Shown here: in pieces, positions 33,182 through 42,984 of the stretch | Layout: every line of letters begins with the position of its first letter | Position numbering within the stretch: the first letter of the stretch is position 1 | Assembly (NCBI GenBank): GCA_017302715.1 | Contig: JAFLCD010000004.1 | Span: 62,001 to 126,000, forward strand | Direction: 5' to 3' | Source of the DNA: Deltaproteobacteria bacterium | GTDB lineage: Bacteria; Bdellovibrionota; UBA2394 | Length of the DNA stretch: 64,000 nt | The notes under the pieces: model-generated | What the model was told of the DNA's origin: nothing | Database searches by the model: none | The model's input: the letters and a program-made list of their open reading frames with translations, nothing else | Program-made: the position numbers and the translations under genes

Positions 33182-35047
33182 AAATCTTTCAGGTGAAATT
33201 TTTTCGGCGAGATCTCTTTCAATGGGTGAAGGATCACCAGTGATTTGAGATGCAAGAGTTTCGGCGGCGATGGGAGCGTAGACCGAACCTCTCGAGCCAA
33301 GTGAAGTAAGCACATAAGCATTCTGAAGTGACTCAGCTTTTTGATTGCGGAGATCTCCGACTACGGGAGCCTGTCCCGGAACACTCGTTCTAAAGCTCAC
33401 TCGAGAATATTGAACTTTAAAATTTTCATTCTTAAAATCAGGCAAAGTGTTTTTTAAATTTTCGATCATCTCTAGATTTTCAGTTTCGCGAATGTCGATA
33501 GAAAGATCGTCGTTGTCGTAAGTCGCTCCTAAAACATGAGTGCCGTCCACAAGTTTGGGGCTGAGATAATTTTCAAAACAGAGAACAGATTTTAATTTTT
33601 CGAGAGAAGGCGAGCTCTCTAAATGAGCTACTTGCCCTCGAATTTTTCGAAGCGGCAGCCATGAAGTCTCTGAGAATTTTTGAATATCGTAGGCATTGGC
33701 AAAAACGACAGCATCCGATTCAGATAAAAGATTATTTTCAGAATCAAACACTTTCCACGAGCTCTCTGAATTTAAAAAACTAACGGCATTCGTTGAGGTC
33801 TTAAGTTTTATTTGCTGAGACTGGGTTTCTAAAATTTTATCGCAGAGCTTTTTTAAATTTAAAATAAAAGCGTCTTGAAAATAAATAGCATCACTTTTGA
33901 TGGTTGTCTGGGCAATGCTCGAGGCTTCTGAAGCATTTACCAATTTTACTAAAGATTCTGGTAAATCGATGAGGCCGCGCTTTCGCTTTTCAAATTTATC
34001 TGTAAACTTTTCTGTGAATTTATTTGGGTTTCCCGCCAGCTGAAGAATATTTTGTCTTTGAAAATTTTCATTTTCTAATCCCAGCTCTTGAATCCAATTT
34101 CGTAAAAATAAAAAGCCACCAAGTGACATTCGACTTAAGACGGTAGGTTCTGCCGTGAGAATTGGAAGTGTAAGTGCCGCGGGATTTCCTGAAGCTTCAC
34201 TAGCTATTCCAGAATTTCTTTCAATCACTTGAACATGAACGCCGCGCCTTGCTAGATGATGGGCGATACTAAAACCTGAAAGACCTCCGCCAATCACTGT
34301 CACGGATTTAACTTCTTTTTGCGGGCCTGAGAGAGCGAAATGCTTTGTAAAAAAACCTCGAACCATTTCTCTCTTTCGACCGAATCCTTCAAATTTTTCG
34401 GCGTGAAAGCCCAGCGAGCTTAAGGTTCTACGAATGTAGCCTGCGCAGGTGAACGTCGAAAAAGTAGTGCCAGCTCCAGAAAGTTTTGCAACTTCAGAAA
34501 ATATTTTTTCATCCCACATCTCAGGATTTTTTCGCGGAGCAAATCCGCAAAAAAACCAAACATCGACTTCTCGTCCACTCTGAAAACTTCGCAATGACTC
34601 TGCCGCATCTCCTATAAATAAGGTTAAAGAAATTCTATGTTCAGAAAATAAAATTCGATGAAATCCCTGGGGAAGATCTTGATAAGCCTTCAAAAATTTT
34701 TCAGTGAGTGGGGCGAGTTCGGTCCATCGACTTAATGCTTGTTTCATTTGATCGGGAGCGAGTGGATACTTTTCACAAGATAAAAAATGAACCCAAGGAG
34801 CTGTTGAAAGGGGAGACTCCCTTTTTACTTTTTCCCATAAATCCCAGACGGACAAAAAATTCAGCCCGGTTCCAAATCCAAGTTCTCCAATGACCAAAGC
34901 GCGTTTTGACGTACACATGCGTTCTGCGATTTTATTTTGCTTTAAAAAAAGATAGCGACCCTCATCAAGTCCGCTTTCATCCGCATAATAAATATCATCG
35001 AACTCTTTGGAGTACGGAAGGTTGGAGTCATTCCAAAGAAGTTCCAT
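33137..35047 (-). CDS. mnmC: Bifunctional tRNA mnm5s2U methyltransferase/oxidoreductase MnmC
   Basis: Completes 5-methylaminomethyl-2-thiouridine at tRNA wobble U34, including tRNA-Glu. The 636-residue protein has the N-terminal SAM methyltransferase (MnmC2; VIGELGFGTGLNF at about 52-64, FFCGFAPRKNPEMW near 180) and the C-terminal FAD-dependent oxidoreductase (MnmC1; VTVIGGGLSGFSIAHHL near 250, then NPAALTLPIL). The C-terminal VLTSLGSRGSVYAPIAAE segment is typical. Both activities look intact. Some bacteria have the two parts as separate genes; this is the fused form. Confidence 0.95.
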   Translation of the reverse strand: MELLWNDSNLPYSKEFDDIYYADESGLDEGRYLFLKQNKIAERMCTSKRALVIGELGFGTGLNFLSVWDLWEKVKRESPLSTAPWVHFLSCEKYPLAPDQMKQALSRWTELAPLTEKFLKAYQDLPQGFHRILFSEHRISLTLFIGDAAESLRSFQSGREVDVWFFCGFAPRKNPEMWDEKIFSEVAKLSGAGTTFSTFTCAGYIRRTLSSLGFHAEKFEGFGRKREMVRGFFTKHFALSGPQKEVKSVTVIGGGLSGFSIAHHLARRGVHVQVIERNSGIASEASGNPAALTLPILTAEPTVLSRMSLGGFLFLRNWIQELGLENENFQRQNILQLAGNPNKFTEKFTDKFEKRKRGLIDLPESLVKLVNASEASSIAQTTIKSDAIYFQDAFILNLKKLCDKILETQSQQIKLKTSTNAVSFLNSESSWKVFDSENNLLSESDAVVFANAYDIQKFSETSWLPLRKIRGQVAHLESSPSLEKLKSVLCFENYLSPKLVDGTHVLGATYDNDDLSIDIRETENLEMIENLKNTLPDFKNENFKVQYSRVSFRTSVPGQAPVVGDLRNQKAESLQNAYVLTSLGSRGSVYAPIAAETLASQITGDPSPIERDLAEKISPERFLKAKPETLIHRTAQ

Positions 35048-35104
35048 AAGATATCAGTCAAAGCATCTTCGCTTCAGGCTGCCAAGTTTTGAATGAAAAT
35101 CACG

Positions 35105-35656
35105 CTATTGAACAAGAAAATTGAGAAAATAGACTTTATTGGCCTTGCCCTTTTTGAGTACATGATTAACGCGGCTGAGAAGATCATCCTGCAGCTTTTT
35201 TCTATTCTCGATTTTTCTCAGTTCTTTTTCTGACTTTGAACTTAAAAGCATCGTCCATTCATCTTGAATTTGATCGAGTTTAGATTGTAACTCTCGGCTC
35301 GTTTTAGAATTTTGAGTTTCGATCGCAAGCTGAACCTCGAGATGCATCAGGCGATCACCTTCACTGGCGAGGTTAATAAGCATGGGTTCCATCGTAAAAA
35401 CCGAAACCTTTGCATCATCTTCATTTTCTTTTTCAGCTTGTTTTTTTTTCTCTTCGGCTTCAACTCGTGCCACTTCATTTTGATGAAGAATGGATTTAAT
35501 CGCTAAAAATCCACCTCCCCAAGACAGCAAAATTACGGGCACCACAATAAATACCCAAAGCGGAATGCTCTTTTTTACTTGAACGACAGCGACTTCGTCG
35601 CCACCTTTAGCTTCGGTAGCGGACTTCTGAACGATATTTACTTTAGGGCCTGGCAT
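35105..35656 (-). CDS. fliL: Flagellar basal-body protein FliL
   Basis: 183-residue single-pass inner-membrane protein that surrounds the flagellar stator and supports motor torque. One transmembrane helix (PLWVFIVVPVILLSWGGGFLAI, about 32-53) is followed by a charged linker (EAEEKKKQAEKENEDD) and the periplasmic FliL domain: FTMEPMLINLAS, HLEVQLAIET, and the C-terminal KVYFLNFLVQ (usual ending '..vyft.fv.Q'). No other flagellar gene is nearby; it follows the ABC transporter genes after 70 bp on the same strand. It shows that the organism is flagellated, or was. Confidence 0.9.
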   Translation of the reverse strand: MPGPKVNIVQKSATEAKGGDEVAVVQVKKSIPLWVFIVVPVILLSWGGGFLAIKSILHQNEVARVEAEEKKKQAEKENEDDAKVSVFTMEPMLINLASEGDRLMHLEVQLAIETQNSKTSRELQSKLDQIQDEWTMLLSSKSEKELRKIENRKKLQDDLLSRVNHVLKKGKANKVYFLNFLVQ

Positions 35657-35726
35657 GTCATTACTAACGTCGGCAGTTTTTTAGAAAAACTTTAGTAAAA
35701 ACAAACTTAAACTATGGGGTGGAGCG

Positions 35727-37034
35727 TTAGGTTTCTTCGTTTTTCTTCTCTTCTTCGACGAGATAGAGCTGTTTATCGTCGTCGCTGTAACCAATGAGTT
35801 CAGCATAGCGACCCCACTCGATGATGGTATCTAAAATCTGCTTAGGATTTTCATTGGGAATGAGCTCATGCAAAATCTCTACCGCTTGATCTGCGGTGAG
35901 GCGTTTGTTTTCTGAGGTTTGAAGTTTTTCTTCGAGAAGTTGAATAATGCGAAGTTGTTTGAGCGCGCGGTGAATAATTTGCTTTCGCATATTCACGTCA
36001 GCTGCGACGAATCTTCTTCCAAGATCAGTCAGCACGATCATATTTTTGGGAGTGTCAACGAGATCCAAAAGTTCTGCTGCTTTCGCCGAAAACAAAACAT
36101 AACCAAAGTCTCTTCCTAGGCTTTGAGCGAGTGCAAATGAATCGGCGCGGCCACCGTGATTTGAAAGAAACTCCAGAAGTCCCGTCATCTCGTTGAACTG
36201 AACAGCAGGAATCGTTTCAACCGCAGTATTGGCCACCGAGAGCGGAACCCATTCAGGTTCTTCGGGAATGATGGCTTCGGTAATCACGTCGTGAATATTT
36301 GCGACGAGAGAATTAAAGTAAGCGCTTTTTTCGTCTCGAGGATAAGGGAGTTCATTTTTTATCGAGACGCGAATCAATCCGGGATTTGTTCCCATCACCA
36401 AAATTCTTCGGCCAAGAGCCGCGGCTTCAATAATATTATGAGTGACAATCACTAAACTTTGAGTTGACGTTCGCTTTGAAAGCCAAAGATCCAAAACTTC
36501 TTTTCGTAAAGTTTCTGCCGTCAAAACATCGAGTGCGCTAAAAGGTTCATCCAAAAAGAGAACAGGTCGCTCCATCACGAGAGCTCTCGCAATTCCCACT
36601 CTCTGTTTCATTCCCCCAGAAAGCTCGCGAGGATAAGCTTCTTCGAAGCCTTCGAGGCCGACTAAATCTAAAACTTTTCTCACATGAGCATCTACTTCTT
36701 CTTGCGGAAGCTGTTCGGGCTCAAGGCCGAGCGCGACGTTTTGAAAAACGGTAAGCCAGGGAAGAAGCGCAAAAGATTGAAACACCATCGAGACTAAAGG
36801 ATTCGGGCCACGCATTCCCTTGCCTTGAACGAGAACTCTTCCGCTTGTTGGCTTGATCAAGCCCGCCATAATTCTTAAGCAAGTCGATTTTCCAGAACCC
36901 GAAGGGCCGAGAATAGAAATAATTTCGCCAGGATTAATCGACAAATTAATATCACGAAGAACTTTCAGACGCTGACCGGAGGACAGTGAAAACGTATGAT
37001 TAATATTTTTTAATTCAATGAGAGGTTCTTCCAT
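35727..37034 (-). CDS. ABC transporter ATPase with C-terminal AAA-associated domain
   Basis: 435-residue ATPase of the nitrate/sulfonate/taurine (NitT/TauT) type. The nucleotide-binding domain has Walker A GPSGSGKST (43-51), signature LSGGMKQR (138-145) and Walker B VLFLDEP (158-164). From about residue 280 there is a second domain (EMTGLLEFLSNHGGRADSFALAQSLG ... ADQAVEILHELIP) of the AAA-associated family PF09821 that is often fused to such ATPases and may be regulatory. It follows the permease gene by 12 bp in one operon. No substrate-binding protein lies beside it, so the substrate is open. Confidence 0.92.
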   Translation of the reverse strand: MEEPLIELKNINHTFSLSSGQRLKVLRDINLSINPGEIISILGPSGSGKSTCLRIMAGLIKPTSGRVLVQGKGMRGPNPLVSMVFQSFALLPWLTVFQNVALGLEPEQLPQEEVDAHVRKVLDLVGLEGFEEAYPRELSGGMKQRVGIARALVMERPVLFLDEPFSALDVLTAETLRKEVLDLWLSKRTSTQSLVIVTHNIIEAAALGRRILVMGTNPGLIRVSIKNELPYPRDEKSAYFNSLVANIHDVITEAIIPEEPEWVPLSVANTAVETIPAVQFNEMTGLLEFLSNHGGRADSFALAQSLGRDFGYVLFSAKAAELLDLVDTPKNMIVLTDLGRRFVAADVNMRKQIIHRALKQLRIIQLLEEKLQTSENKRLTADQAVEILHELIPNENPKQILDTIIEWGRYAELIGYSDDDKQLYLVEEEKKNEET

Positions 37035-37046
37035 AAAATTCTCTAT

Positions 37047-38801
37047 TTATCTTTCAAATCTATACTTCGTTTGCGCAATCTGAAAAAGCGCTTTCCAAAG
37101 ACTTCGGTTGAGTCCGACCACCACGGTCACCATCATCAACAAACATCCTGCGAGAAAATGATAATTTCCCGTGGCGGTTGCTTCGCTGATCAATGCTCCA
37201 AGTCCATTCGTTCTTAAAAGATCTCCTTTATATTGGATATATTCCGCAATGATGCTCGCGTTCCATGCGCCACCAGCAGCAGTGACCCAGCCGGTGACAA
37301 GGGCCGGAAATACGGACGGCAAATAAAGATGTTTCCATCGAGCAATCCGACTGACGCCGACTAATTTTAAGTGATCGCGAAGTTCGCGTGAAATTCCGAT
37401 CGAGCCCGCAAGAACGTTAAACAAAATATACCACTGCACTCCAAGCAACATGAGGATCACGCTTCCAAATCCAAGATTCATTCCAAAATATTGAGTGGCC
37501 GCAATCACGAGTGGATAAATCATCGGAGCAGGAAACGAAGCCGCCACTTGAATGATGGGTTGTAAAAATCTTGTCATTCGCGGCGACAGCCCGATCAAAA
37601 TACCGGCGGGCACAGCCCAGATCGATGCAATCACGATCGCTGCAAAAACTCTCAAGGTCGTATAAAAAGTTCCCTGAAAAATAATTTCGTAATCGGCAAA
37701 AGTGAGTGGTCGAATAAGTTCCCAAACTCTTGTCAAAACCCAGAGTAAAAATAAAACGACGAGTAAATTAAGTAGTTTTGTATTGAGCGTGCGTCTTTGG
37801 TTTGGTGTGAGAATTGCAAAAATATTAAAGGGTAAAAGAGCTTCTTCAATTTTATTTTTTTTACGCTTCTTCGCTTTGGCGGCGATTTCCGGAGCTCTTC
37901 TAAAATGAATAGTCTTTAAAAAATTGAGAATTCGTTGAACGACTGTCGACTCACGAAGCAAAAGTGTGACGAAGGGAATTTCTTGAGTGACATCGCCTTG
38001 ATCATCCATCTGAAATTTTCTTGTCCATGCGATGATGGGCCTCCATAAAAAGAAATCTACGACGACGATGACGATCACCATGGCGACGATACCGCTGATG
38101 ATTGCAGGCGTATGACCTCGCTCGATGGCGAGAGACATATACGAACCCAGGCCAGGCAAACGAAAATCATTTTTTCCTAAGCTAAAACTTTCACAGACGG
38201 TGAGAAAAAACCAACCACCTGCCATCGAGACCAATGAATTCCAAGCGAGCCCTGTGGCAGAAGCGGGAAGTTCAATTCGCAATAATCTTTTCCATCTTGA
38301 GAGGCCAACGATCTGACTAACTTCTAAAAAGTTAACTGGAATAGATTTGAGAGAAGAATAAAAACTAAACGTCATATTCCAAACTTGGCCGGTGAAAATC
38401 AAAAGCACACACGCAAGTTCGAGTCCAAAATTGGAATTTGGAAAAATTCCCACGAGCCCCAGCACAAGGCCTGGCATAAATCCCAACACAGGAATGGATT
38501 GGCCAATGTCGAGAAGGGGCAAAATAAATCTTTCGCCAATTTCTGTTTTTGCAGCGGCGTAACCTACGACGATAGAAAATATAAATGAAATTCCGTAGGC
38601 GGCGAGCGCGCGAAAAAGAGAATATAAAGAATAAAGCGGGAGATTGTGGATGCCGAGATCGATGGGAGCCGTGGATCGAAGTTCTCCACTCCATTGCCTG
38701 GCCACAAACATCATTGCGTAAATGGTGATCGCTAAAGTTGCAAGAGCGAGTGCGTCTCCCCAGACCGAACGCTTTTTCAGAAGTGGAATAGGGGAGTACA
38801 T
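37047..38801 (-). CDS. Two-domain ABC transporter permease
   Basis: 584-residue inner-membrane protein with two BPD_transp_1 permease domains fused in one chain: the first at about 60-265 and the second at about 370-575, separated by a basic linker (AAKAKKRKKNKIEE near 312-325). The EAA-like coupling loop is seen in the first half (EVSQIVGLSRWKRLLRIELPAS) and again in the second (LRDHLKLVGVSRIARWKHLYLP). A single chain can therefore form the whole pore with two copies of the ATPase encoded 12 bp downstream. Families of this type import anions, sulfonates or similar small solutes. Confidence 0.9.
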   Translation of the reverse strand: MYSPIPLLKKRSVWGDALALATLAITIYAMMFVARQWSGELRSTAPIDLGIHNLPLYSLYSLFRALAAYGISFIFSIVVGYAAAKTEIGERFILPLLDIGQSIPVLGFMPGLVLGLVGIFPNSNFGLELACVLLIFTGQVWNMTFSFYSSLKSIPVNFLEVSQIVGLSRWKRLLRIELPASATGLAWNSLVSMAGGWFFLTVCESFSLGKNDFRLPGLGSYMSLAIERGHTPAIISGIVAMVIVIVVVDFFLWRPIIAWTRKFQMDDQGDVTQEIPFVTLLLRESTVVQRILNFLKTIHFRRAPEIAAKAKKRKKNKIEEALLPFNIFAILTPNQRRTLNTKLLNLLVVLFLLWVLTRVWELIRPLTFADYEIIFQGTFYTTLRVFAAIVIASIWAVPAGILIGLSPRMTRFLQPIIQVAASFPAPMIYPLVIAATQYFGMNLGFGSVILMLLGVQWYILFNVLAGSIGISRELRDHLKLVGVSRIARWKHLYLPSVFPALVTGWVTAAGGAWNASIIAEYIQYKGDLLRTNGLGALISEATATGNYHFLAGCLLMMVTVVVGLNRSLWKALFQIAQTKYRFER

Positions 38802-38838
38802 TCCTTCACTTTATTTCGTATACGAAATTTTTGAAAGT

Positions 38839-39240
38839 TTACAAACCTTGCAAAAGCACTTGCTTCAAAAGTTTTGGATCGGTCGCGCCGATCGCGCGAG
38901 ATTTTTCATCTTCGCCTTTGAAGACAACGACCGTTGCAGGTGCAGAAACTTGATAAGCTTTTTGAAGAGGACGCTCGGTTTCCCAAGTCACCCGATAAGC
39001 GCCCACTTTTTTAAACTCGGGATCTTGAATCACAGCTTCGAGAGCTTCCTTTTGTTTTTCACTCGTAGGATTGCCGGGTTGATGAAAGTGAATATAGATG
39101 GTCATCCCTCGATCGCGGGCTGCAGCCAGGGCGCTGAGGCGATAATGTTGCCAATGCCCCCCTTGGGGGCTGCAGTTTGTAAGGGCTAAAAAGATGAAAA
39201 TAAAGGGAATAAATAAGCGAAAAAATAATGAGCCCGACAT
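38839..39240 (-). CDS. Putative lipoprotein with thioredoxin-like fold
   Basis: 133-residue exported protein. The hydrophobic leader (LFFRLFIPFIFIFLAL) ends in LTNC (Cys23), a lipobox with Asn before Cys where Gly, Ala or Ser is usual, so lipidation is likely but not certain. The mature part has a thioredoxin-like strand pattern (MTIYIHFHQPG, then VGAYRVTWETERPLQKAYQVSAPATVVVFKGED with the cis-Pro position in SAPATVVV), but the redox CxxC is replaced by HQPG. It would therefore not be an active disulfide enzyme. It lies 37 bp before the ABC permease and may share its transcript. Confidence 0.65.
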   Translation of the reverse strand: MSGSLFFRLFIPFIFIFLALTNCSPQGGHWQHYRLSALAAARDRGMTIYIHFHQPGNPTSEKQKEALEAVIQDPEFKKVGAYRVTWETERPLQKAYQVSAPATVVVFKGEDEKSRAIGATDPKLLKQVLLQGL

Positions 39241-39381
39241 CTAGATAACTTTGTAATCGTTGACGCAGTGTGCTACAAGTTTTTCTAAATAGGGTTTTAA
39301 TCACAAAAAATGAAGTTTAGTAGGCCCCGGTTCTGAGGAGGGCTTCGAACTCTTATTTAGTTTTTGGGGGCGTTTAAAAAA

Positions 39382-42300
39382 ATGAAGACTCCTTTGGTTC
39401 GCGCCATTTGTTGGATCCAAGTTTATGTCATGGCGATCACTCCGGCACTCTATGCCACGACCGAGGAATCGCGATCTGCGCCACCTTCCTCTACCCAATC
39501 TTCCGACCAAGAATATCGAAATGCGCGTGAAGATTTAGCGAGAAAGATCGAAGAGCTTAGAGCGGCGGATAGGGCAAATCCAGCAACTGATTCTGCAATG
39601 AATTCGTTAGAACTCGCGATCAATGAATTAGAAAAATCGGAAGAAGGGCAACTTCCTTCTAGACCTTTCAAAGATAAACTTTATTTAACGGGACAAAGTC
39701 TCGCAGATTTAAAAACCGGAAAAACTTATAACTTAAGTGAAATTAATTTTCAGGCTCCCGTTTTTAAGGCGGCTAATTTTGATAAAGATGTTCAGCCTGC
39801 AATTGATCCAGTGACGGGAAGTTTATGTCTTGAGCTTTCGCGAAAAGGCGAAGTTATCGCGAGACACAGCATTCAGATTCCAAATTTTTCTCCCATTTCG
39901 TTTTACCGAGATCGAGAAGTTTTGATTGCTCTCGATAAGACTGGAAAGCGAGTGGCTCTTGATATGGCTTACGCTTTCTATCAGGGATTTCGATCTCCCT
40001 TGCCCATGATTGAAATGTCTAAAGTAGATTTGCAAGGAACTCAGAATGCCGAAATCAAACTTCTCAATCGGGGAATCAAACCCATTGAAGGGCAAGACAA
40101 CGAAAGAGTTTTTAAAGCTGGAGATGTTGTTGTTACAGACTCGGCTAATCGCTTGCTAAGTGAGCCAGAAAGTCTTTCTGATTTAAAAATGATGATCACT
40201 GAAATTGAAGGCGCTGTTGCCTTAGTAGCTTTCAATTTGAATCCAGGTCTTGTTCCAAAAAAGGTAGCAGAAAGCATTTCAAGTTTGATGGGTAATCCCA
40301 CTTTAGGAGCTCTTCAGACGGATGTTTTGCAACAGATGAGCGCTTTAGAGCGAGATGCGTTTTTAGCTATTCCGGGTACTGCTGTTCAGAAGTTAGTTTC
40401 ACGTTCAAAAATAAATGCAGTGGGTTCTGCCAGGACTCCCGACGAGTTTTCTTTAGAAGAATGGCGAGAGTCGTTTAATAAGTATCAAGCTCAAGCTCGC
40501 CATCAATTGGGAGATGCCAAAAGAAAATTAACAGATGAAAAGAGAGCTCTCTTATTTGAAGGATTAGAGGGAGAAGATTTTTCTAAAGTCTATCGAGATT
40601 TAGAAAATGATCGCATTGAAGATATCACTCCCAAGCAGGCAATCATCTATCGCATTTTAAATTCCAAAGCGATGCGCACTTTGGGTTATGTCACGGCGGT
40701 AGGAGCTACGGCTTGGGCTACGGATCATTTTGCTTTTGGTGGGCAGGCCGCCGCATGGTCGGTGCATATGCTTAACGAATTTTTGCATGCTCATTTTGAA
40801 GTTTTAACGGATGCCACTTATCGAGTAACTCTTTTTAAAAGTTCAGTCGCTCTGCTTTCGTTGATCGGTCTCTATTATGGAGTTGGAGCTTTAACCTCGA
40901 AATATCTCAATCAACCTTGGTCAGCCGTTAAAGGAGTTTGTGCTTTTAGTTTTAGAGTTTACGGCGCCTTAATGGTTCCATTTTTTCATATTTTAGCAAA
41001 AGCGGCGCGACAACCAAACTTAATGAAAACTTGGCAGCAAGGAGTGCCCTTAGGAACTCGCATCGATCCGAGCTCTGAAATAGGTCGAAAAGCTGAAATT
41101 ACCGAAACGGTAAGACTTGGGGTGAATAATCCTTTTTCCTTTGGAAAAAATCGCGAGCAAGCTTTGACCCAAAATTTAAAAGCTTTAGAGGCTGTGGCTA
41201 AAGAATCTACAAGTCTTCGCTCGGTTGCATGGACGATCTCTCTCATTGCTGCAAGTCAAGAAGCTGGAATTGATCCAGTGACTCTCGAAACTTTGCTAAG
41301 GGAAGGTGTAAGTGCAAAAAATCTTCCTGACTTGCAGGAAAGATTAAAAAATCCTGAATTTAGAAAGAATTGGTATCGAACGGCCAATGAACTTCAATTT
41401 CGTTTGAAAAAAATTCAAATGGATAGAGGTTTGGATTTTGAAAAATTAAAGCCCGTAGATATTGCGGGTTTTTATTCGGAAGCTTTTTTACTTGCACGTG
41501 AAATTCGAAATGACTCTCGCTTTGATAGTAATGTTCGCGATTTAAACATTTTATGGAAAAATTTTGGTGCATTGTCTCGCTCGGGGTTTGCGAATTTCGG
41601 AATCGAAGAATATAACTTTTTGCGATTCGCCGAGCCTGGTGACTTTGTTGTAGGCCAAGGTGCAAAGCAATTCATCACGGATTATTTTTTGGGCGTTTTG
41701 CAAATGGGATTGATTGGAGCGCGCGCTGACCTAAGGGATCCGTCAGCATTAGCAGCAAGAGAGGGTAGTTTTCTTTACACAAACCCTGGTCACTTTGCAG
41801 ATATGGGAGATCAGGTTCGAATTTACGCTCTGAATGCTCCCGCTCGAATGGGTTTGGTTTATCAAAATGAACTTCCTATTATTGAAAATCGATATGATCC
41901 AATTGAACAAATCGTTTTACAACCACAAAAAACCAGCGATGGAAAAATTAAATCAGAAAGTTTAGTTAAAGAAGAAAAGGAAGCTTTCACTCCTGCTGCC
42001 ATGACTTGGGGAAAAGGCGTTTCTAATTTTAAAGAAACTAATTTAGGTAATATTTGGATTAAATCATTACTTCGAACAGTCAAAACAGTTCAGGTTAGTT
42101 TTGTGATGATCATCGGAGCAAGAATGCTGATGGCTCATCAAGATTTTTCAGATGCAACGTTAGCATTTATCTACACAATGATTTGGGCAAATTGGCAGTT
42201 TGGTTGGTTGTGGGATCCAATCACTCGTGGAAATCAAATTTACGGTGAAAAATTTGAAGAACCTGCAGCAAAATTTGCAGAAGCTAAAATAAATTTAGGT

Positions 42301-42975
42301 CGGGCTTTGAGAGCATCGGATCGCGAAGCAACTTTAGAAGCTTATAGAAATTTGCGTGAACTATATCGATCAGTGGATGTGAGTGCTCCGGCCTCGATTG
42401 ATAATCTTTTGAGTGATGATAACTTTAAAAAATTAGAAGCTGCATTAACTCAGATAGATGCAAACTCTGTAAATCAAAGTATTAAGGCGAGCTCTGAACT
42501 TCGCTGGGCGATTTTATCGGGTGATCCTGCAAAAATTGAACAAGCTCGAGAAAAACTTTTGGAAGTTTATAAACAATCTAATGCTGCTGAGGATCTACTT
42601 CGCTTAGATGCGACTACGCTCTTAGCGCATTCTTTAAAGAAACCTCCTTTTGCAACGGTTGGTAATTCTTTGATTGAATGGATGACCACGATGTTTGGAG
42701 CCGTCTTAACGACTTATTGGGCGACATCGTTGTCGGTTCTTACTTTTAGTGAGAACGTGCCTTGGGGTGAGAAAATTTTAGAAGCCACAGCTGTTTCTGC
42801 ATTTTTATATGGTGGATTCTATGGTTTGCAAAAATTTATTAATTCAAGAGTTTGGACAAAGGAAGGTCGAGAGAAAGAGTTGAACGAAACAAATTTTCAG
42901 CAGATTAAAATTTCTGCAGATGGAAAATGGACCTGCGCCAAAGTTGCTAGAGCCGTGACAGCCTTCGCTCATTAA
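39382..42975 (+). CDS. Very large orphan membrane protein (1197 residues)
   Basis: I do not recognise this protein. From the ATG at 39382, with tgggggcg about 12 nt upstream, it starts with a hydrophobic signal or anchor (VRAICWIQVYVMAITPALYA). Residues 25-430 are soluble, helical and charged. A central hydrophobic block (about 440-560, FKSSVALLSLIGLYYGVGAL and AFSFRVYGALMVPFFHIL) and a C-terminal block (about 900-950 and 1115-1165) should cross the membrane. A TTG at 39364 would add six residues encoded by the ribosome site. No catalytic motif or repeat is obvious. It is a single-gene unit followed by an OsmC gene. Perhaps a lineage-specific envelope protein. Confidence 0.75.
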   Translation: MKTPLVRAICWIQVYVMAITPALYATTEESRSAPPSSTQSSDQEYRNAREDLARKIEELRAADRANPATDSAMNSLELAINELEKSEEGQLPSRPFKDKLYLTGQSLADLKTGKTYNLSEINFQAPVFKAANFDKDVQPAIDPVTGSLCLELSRKGEVIARHSIQIPNFSPISFYRDREVLIALDKTGKRVALDMAYAFYQGFRSPLPMIEMSKVDLQGTQNAEIKLLNRGIKPIEGQDNERVFKAGDVVVTDSANRLLSEPESLSDLKMMITEIEGAVALVAFNLNPGLVPKKVAESISSLMGNPTLGALQTDVLQQMSALERDAFLAIPGTAVQKLVSRSKINAVGSARTPDEFSLEEWRESFNKYQAQARHQLGDAKRKLTDEKRALLFEGLEGEDFSKVYRDLENDRIEDITPKQAIIYRILNSKAMRTLGYVTAVGATAWATDHFAFGGQAAAWSVHMLNEFLHAHFEVLTDATYRVTLFKSSVALLSLIGLYYGVGALTSKYLNQPWSAVKGVCAFSFRVYGALMVPFFHILAKAARQPNLMKTWQQGVPLGTRIDPSSEIGRKAEITETVRLGVNNPFSFGKNREQALTQNLKALEAVAKESTSLRSVAWTISLIAASQEAGIDPVTLETLLREGVSAKNLPDLQERLKNPEFRKNWYRTANELQFRLKKIQMDRGLDFEKLKPVDIAGFYSEAFLLAREIRNDSRFDSNVRDLNILWKNFGALSRSGFANFGIEEYNFLRFAEPGDFVVGQGAKQFITDYFLGVLQMGLIGARADLRDPSALAAREGSFLYTNPGHFADMGDQVRIYALNAPARMGLVYQNELPIIENRYDPIEQIVLQPQKTSDGKIKSESLVKEEKEAFTPAAMTWGKGVSNFKETNLGNIWIKSLLRTVKTVQVSFVMIIGARMLMAHQDFSDATLAFIYTMIWANWQFGWLWDPITRGNQIYGEKFEEPAAKFAEAKINLGRALRASDREATLEAYRNLRELYRSVDVSAPASIDNLLSDDNFKKLEAALTQIDANSVNQSIKASSELRWAILSGDPAKIEQAREKLLEVYKQSNAAEDLLRLDATTLLAHSLKKPPFATVGNSLIEWMTTMFGAVLTTYWATSLSVLTFSENVPWGEKILEATAVSAFLYGGFYGLQKFINSRVWTKEGREKELNETNFQQIKISADGKWTCAKVARAVTAFAH

Positions 42976-42984
42976 AAATTTCGC

